Of a stretch of DNA of 64,000 bases, positions 60,739-64,000 are shown one piece after another. The notes beneath the pieces were generated by a model. That model ran no database searches, was not told where the DNA came from, and was given only the letters and a program-made list of their open reading frames with translations. Source of the stretch: Chlamydiota bacterium (GTDB lineage Bacteria > Auribacterota > Tritonobacteria > UBA1439); assembly GCA_012729785.1 (NCBI GenBank), contig JAAYCL010000022.1, forward strand, positions 22,567 to 86,566, in the 5' to 3' direction. The translations under genes were made by a program, and so were the position numbers. Numbering within the stretch: the first letter of the stretch is position 1; every line of letters begins with the position of its first letter.

Positions 60739-62541
60739 ATGGACTCGTACCTCGAGCGCATACGCAACTTCTCGATCGTCGCCCATATCGACCACGGCAA
60801 GTCCACGCTCGCGGACCGGCTCCTCCAGCTCACGCACACGATCGACGCGCGCCGATTCAGGGACCAGTTCCTCGACGCCATGGACCTCGAGCGCGAGCGG
60901 GGGATCACGATCAAGGCCCACGCGGTCAGGATGGAGTACACGGCGCGAGACGGCGTCACCTACACCCTCAACCTGATCGACACCCCCGGGCACGTGGATT
61001 TCAACTACGAGGTGTCGCGCAGTCTCTCCGCCTGCGAGGGGGCGCTCCTCGTCGTGGACGCCGCGCAGGGGGTCGAGGCGCAGACGGTCGCCAACTGCCA
61101 CCTCTGCGCGCAGAACAACCTGGCGATCATCCCCGTGATCAACAAGGTGGACCTCCCCAGCGCGGACGTCCGGGAGACGAAGCGGCAGATCGAGGACGTG
61201 CTGGCCCTCCCCGCCGACGACGCCGCCTGCGTGAGCGCCAAGACCGGGGCCGGGGTGGCGGAGCTTCTGGAGACGATCGTCGCCCGGATCCCGCCCCCGA
61301 GGAAACCCGAAAGCGAGGATCTGAAGGCGCTCATCTTCGACTCCCTCTTCGATACCTTCCGCGGGGTGATCATCCACGTGCGGCTGATGAGCGGCCGCGT
61401 CTCGCCCGGGATGAAGGTCCGCCTGATGTACACCGGGAAGGCGTTCGAGGTCCAGGAGGTGGGCTGCTTCGTGCCCGACGCGCGGCCGCGCGACCGGCTC
61501 CTGCCCGGAGAGGTCGGCTACATCATCGCCAACATCAAGGACTCCGGCGACGTCAGGATCGGGGACACGCTCACCGACGACCGGCGGCCCGCGCGCGCGC
61601 CGCTCCCCGGCTTCAAGCGCCTCCGGCCGATGGTCTTCAGCGGTTTCTATCCGGTCGCGACGACGGAGTACGAGAACCTGAAATCCGCCCTGAACCGCCT
61701 CCGTCTCAACGATCCCGCCTTCAGCTACGAACCGGAGAATTCGGTCGCGCTGGGGTTCGGCTTCCGCTGCGGTTTCCTCGGTCTTCTCCATATGGAGATC
61801 ATCCAGGAACGGCTCGAGCGGGAGTACGAGGTGGGGATCGTCGCGACGGTGCCGAGCGTCATCTACCAGATCAAAAAGACCGACGGGAGCCTGGTCGAGA
61901 TCGACAACCCGGTGCGGATGCCGCCGCCCGCGGAGATCGACGAGATCCGCGAGCCGATGATACGCGCCTATATCATCGTGCCGAACGAGATGATCGGCGC
62001 GATGATGAAGCTGGGCCAGGAGCGCCGCGGGGAGTGCGTCAGGACCGAGTCGATCGACGCGCACCGGGTCATCCTCACCTTCGAACTCCCGTTCAACGAG
62101 GTCGTCATCGATTTCTACGACCGCCTCAAGTCGGTGACCAGCGGCTACGGCTCGATGGACTACGAGCATGTCGGCTTCAGGGTCTCCGACATCGTGAAGC
62201 TCGATATCCTCATCAACTGCGAACCGGTGGACGCCTTCTCGTTCCTGGTCCACAAGGAGAAGGCGGAGCACCGGGGGCGCGCGCTCGCGGAGCGGCTCAA
62301 GGCGGTCATCCCGCAGCAGCTCTTCCGGGTCGCGATCCAGGCGGCGATCGGCGGCCGCATCATCGCCAGCGAGGTGGTCCGCCCCCTGAAGAAGGACGTC
62401 ACCGCCAAGTGCTACGGCGGCGACATCACCCGCAAGCGGAAGCTCTGGGAGAAGCAGAAGGAGGGGAAGAAGAAGATGAAGCAGATCGGGAAGATCAACA
62501 TCCCCCAGAAGGCGTTCATCGAGGTGCTGAAGGTCGACTGA
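60739..62541 (+). CDS. lepA: Elongation factor 4 (LepA)
   Basis: 600 aa ribosome-associated GTPase. G1 AHIDHGKSTLADRLL, G2/ERGITIKAHAVRM, G3 DTPGHVDFNYEVSRSLSACEGALLVVDAAQG, G4 NKVDLPSA and the LepA C-terminal domain (GYGSMDYEHVGFRVSDIVKLDILIN, KCYGGDITRKRKLWEKQKEGKKKMKQIGKINIPQKAFIEVLK). Normal length. It is next to lepB, the classic lepA-lepB pair, with a 190-bp gap between. Confidence 0.97.
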   Translation: MDSYLERIRNFSIVAHIDHGKSTLADRLLQLTHTIDARRFRDQFLDAMDLERERGITIKAHAVRMEYTARDGVTYTLNLIDTPGHVDFNYEVSRSLSACEGALLVVDAAQGVEAQTVANCHLCAQNNLAIIPVINKVDLPSADVRETKRQIEDVLALPADDAACVSAKTGAGVAELLETIVARIPPPRKPESEDLKALIFDSLFDTFRGVIIHVRLMSGRVSPGMKVRLMYTGKAFEVQEVGCFVPDARPRDRLLPGEVGYIIANIKDSGDVRIGDTLTDDRRPARAPLPGFKRLRPMVFSGFYPVATTEYENLKSALNRLRLNDPAFSYEPENSVALGFGFRCGFLGLLHMEIIQERLEREYEVGIVATVPSVIYQIKKTDGSLVEIDNPVRMPPPAEIDEIREPMIRAYIIVPNEMIGAMMKLGQERRGECVRTESIDAHRVILTFELPFNEVVIDFYDRLKSVTSGYGSMDYEHVGFRVSDIVKLDILINCEPVDAFSFLVHKEKAEHRGRALAERLKAVIPQQLFRVAIQAAIGGRIIASEVVRPLKKDVTAKCYGGDITRKRKLWEKQKEGKKKMKQIGKINIPQKAFIEVLKVD

Positions 62542-62731
62542 CCCCCGCCGTCCGGGAGACGGGAAATCGGGGGTATCTCCGAGGATCGAAAATACGATTC
62601 CGCCGCGGATACGCGCGCATCGGGCGGCATACGTGCATCGGCGGAGCACCCGCCAGGTTCCGGTTCGCGAAAACAGGCTGCATCGGCGCGGGGTGGCGCG
62701 TCGGGTGAGGCGAGGGGAGGGGAGGGGAGCG

Positions 62732-63712
62732 ATGGGGTTGATCGGCTTCTTCAGGGATCGCCGGACGGTGAAGGAGGCGCGCCTCGCGCGCAAGACGGTG
62801 CGCGCGCTCCTGAGAAAGCACCGCGGCAGGATCGGCGACCAGGCGGTCCTGCGGATCGAGCAGGACCTTCGCGCGCTCGACGGCGCCCTCGCGTGGCGGA
62901 ACGCCGCGGAGGTCGCGGCGGCGGCCGCGCGTCTCCACGAAAGCTTCGATCGCCATCTCGCCTTCGCGAAGAAGTCGATCGTCCGCGAGTACGCCGAGGC
63001 GTTCCTGTTCGCCCTCATCCTCGCCCTGTTCATCCGCACCTTCATCATCCAGCTCTTCAAGATCCCGACCGGCTCGATGGAACCGACCCTGCACGGGGCG
63101 CAGAACCACGGGGGATTCGGCGACCATATCGTGGTGAACAAGTTCATCTACGGCCCCCAGACGCTCGACTGGATCGGCGTCCCCTGGACGAATTTCGGCG
63201 TGGAGCTCCCCACCGCGCGTTTCAGCCGGCTGGCGCTGCGGTCCCCGCGGCGCGGGGACATCATCGTCTTCAGGTTCCCGTTCAACCGGCTCTGCCTGAA
63301 CGCACGGTGCCAGAAGGATTTCAATCTCGAGCGCGGGATGCCGCGCGTCTGCCCCCGGTGCGGCTCCCGCGCCGTGGAGTACCAGAACAAGGACTTCGTG
63401 AAGCGCCTCGTCGGCCTCCCGGGCGAGACGGTCGAGATACGAAACGGCCGCATCCTCATCGACGGCGAGGCGGTGACCTCCCCGAAGGAGATCGCCGGCA
63501 TCCGCTACGTCAACCCCCCGCCGGGCGCGGGCGCGGTCTACGGGCTGGCGGGACAGCGATTCAAGGTGCCGGAGGGGTCCTACTTCGTCCTCGGCGACAA
63601 CAGCGCCAACAGCAAGGACAGCCGCTTCTGGGGATTCGTGCCGTTCGAGACGGTGCGGGGGCTGGCGTTCTTCATCTACCTCCCCCCGTCCCGGATCGGG
63701 GTCGTGCGGTAG
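62732..63712 (+). CDS. lepB: Signal peptidase I with zinc-ribbon insertion
   Basis: 326 aa. Cleaves signal peptides at the outer face of the inner membrane. Residues 1-85 are a helical cytosolic extension; one membrane helix at 90-110; catalytic Ser115 (PTGSMEPTL) and Lys224 (DFVKRLVGLPGETVE); FVLGDNSANSKDSRFWGFVP is box E. Between box C (RGDIIVFRFP) and the catalytic Lys an insertion carries Cys188, Cys193, Cys207 and Cys210 (C-x4-C-x13-C-x2-C), a probable zinc ribbon not seen in ordinary SPase I. ATG 62732 follows GGAGGGGAGGGGAG; the upstream frame from 62633 is rejected. Confidence 0.93.
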   Translation: MGLIGFFRDRRTVKEARLARKTVRALLRKHRGRIGDQAVLRIEQDLRALDGALAWRNAAEVAAAAARLHESFDRHLAFAKKSIVREYAEAFLFALILALFIRTFIIQLFKIPTGSMEPTLHGAQNHGGFGDHIVVNKFIYGPQTLDWIGVPWTNFGVELPTARFSRLALRSPRRGDIIVFRFPFNRLCLNARCQKDFNLERGMPRVCPRCGSRAVEYQNKDFVKRLVGLPGETVEIRNGRILIDGEAVTSPKEIAGIRYVNPPPGAGAVYGLAGQRFKVPEGSYFVLGDNSANSKDSRFWGFVPFETVRGLAFFIYLPPSRIGVVR

Positions 63713-63795
63713 GGGAGGGCGGTGCAGTCCTGCGCGTCCCGCCCGATGCCGCGCCCGATCCGCATCCTCCTTAGGCACAAACGGACAGTCGCCTC

Positions 63796-64000
63796 ATGAG
63801 AAAACGCCGCCAACCCATCGTCGACGATCTGCGCGCCGATCCTGAGCTCTTTCAGGAGCTGGTGAATCGGGCGAATGACAACCTTTCGATTATCGATCTC
63901 GCCACCGGTCGTTTCCTCTATGTGAATGAGATGTTGTGCCGCTCCACCGGGTATACGCCGGAGGAATTTGGAAAAATGACCGTGGCGGATATCGATCCCA
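63796..64000 (+). CDS. PAS-domain protein, N-terminal part (cut by window edge)
   Basis: 68 visible residues starting MRKRRQPIVDDLRADPELFQEL and continuing with a PAS-fold beginning: ANDNLSIIDLATGRFLYVNEMLCRSTGYTPEEFGKMTVADIDP. PAS domains bind ligands or sense redox/light and usually precede a histidine kinase, diguanylate cyclase or regulator; which one is outside the window. The codon choice is less GC-rich than its neighbours. The frame is still open at base 64000. Confidence 0.8.
   Translation, partial: MRKRRQPIVDDLRADPELFQELVNRANDNLSIIDLATGRFLYVNEMLCRSTGYTPEEFGKMTVADIDP

Overview
The window is one 64-kb stretch of a high-GC (by eye about two-thirds G+C), tightly packed chromosome from a Gram-negative-type bacterium: it encodes apolipoprotein N-acyltransferase, a LolC/E-LolD lipoprotein exporter, an LptA/OstA-like protein and an O-antigen-ligase-like protein, all outer-membrane functions. 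A SecA with a Cys-rich insertion, a TIGR04073-like protein, an XrtA-type polysaccharide deacetylase, DUF4091 and DUF1015 proteins and Thr/Pro-linked PQQ-type propellers suggest an uncultivated member of the PVC neighbourhood (Omnitrophota/Auribacterota-like). That placement is inference, not proof.

Layout. 1-3475 (minus strand): glutamate dehydrogenase (cut by the window edge), a short phosphoglycerate dehydrogenase and a DUF1015 protein behind one clear promoter, divergent from serC (plus). 4750-7327: a methyltransferase, adenine deaminase and a 33-codon bridging ORF. 7324-31016: a long surface-polysaccharide locus, mostly joined by 4-nt ATGA/GTGA overlaps: O-antigen-ligase-like protein, six glycosyltransferases (two GT2, four GT4), two further methyltransferases, a membrane sulfatase, a CDP-paratose-epimerase-like SDR, two radical SAM enzymes, a polysaccharide deacetylase, a DUF4091 protein and its partner, a small zinc-ribbon protein, a Wzz-like chain-length protein and a TPR protein.

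31017-32584 is a gene-poor stretch with two different repeat arrays and one 72-aa ORF. 32585-37068 is the most unusual region: a 41-nt 5' fragment of tRNA-Phe at the left and a complete tRNA-Phe at the right bracket a 4.4-kb insert whose main cargo is two paralogous secreted eight-unit beta-propeller proteins, each followed by the same terminator. No integrase is visible. This looks like a tRNA-targeted cargo island.

37069-64000 is housekeeping: secA, lnt, prfB (with the programmed +1 frameshift), a TIGR04073-like gene, lysS, lolC/E-lolD, ilvE, metF, a flavoprotein, a radical SAM enzyme, a zinc alcohol dehydrogenase, an LptA-like gene, trpCFBA, a mannose-1-phosphate guanylyltransferase, prs, ruvX, an M16 peptidase, rpe, lepA, lepB (with a zinc-ribbon insertion) and the start of a PAS-domain protein.

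Together the genes serve amino-acid synthesis (Ser, Trp, branched chain, Glu), purine salvage, protein export and lipoprotein sorting, and assembly of a methylated/deacetylated cell-surface glycan; manC could feed GDP-mannose to that glycan. All functions are read from sequence motifs; no database search was run.
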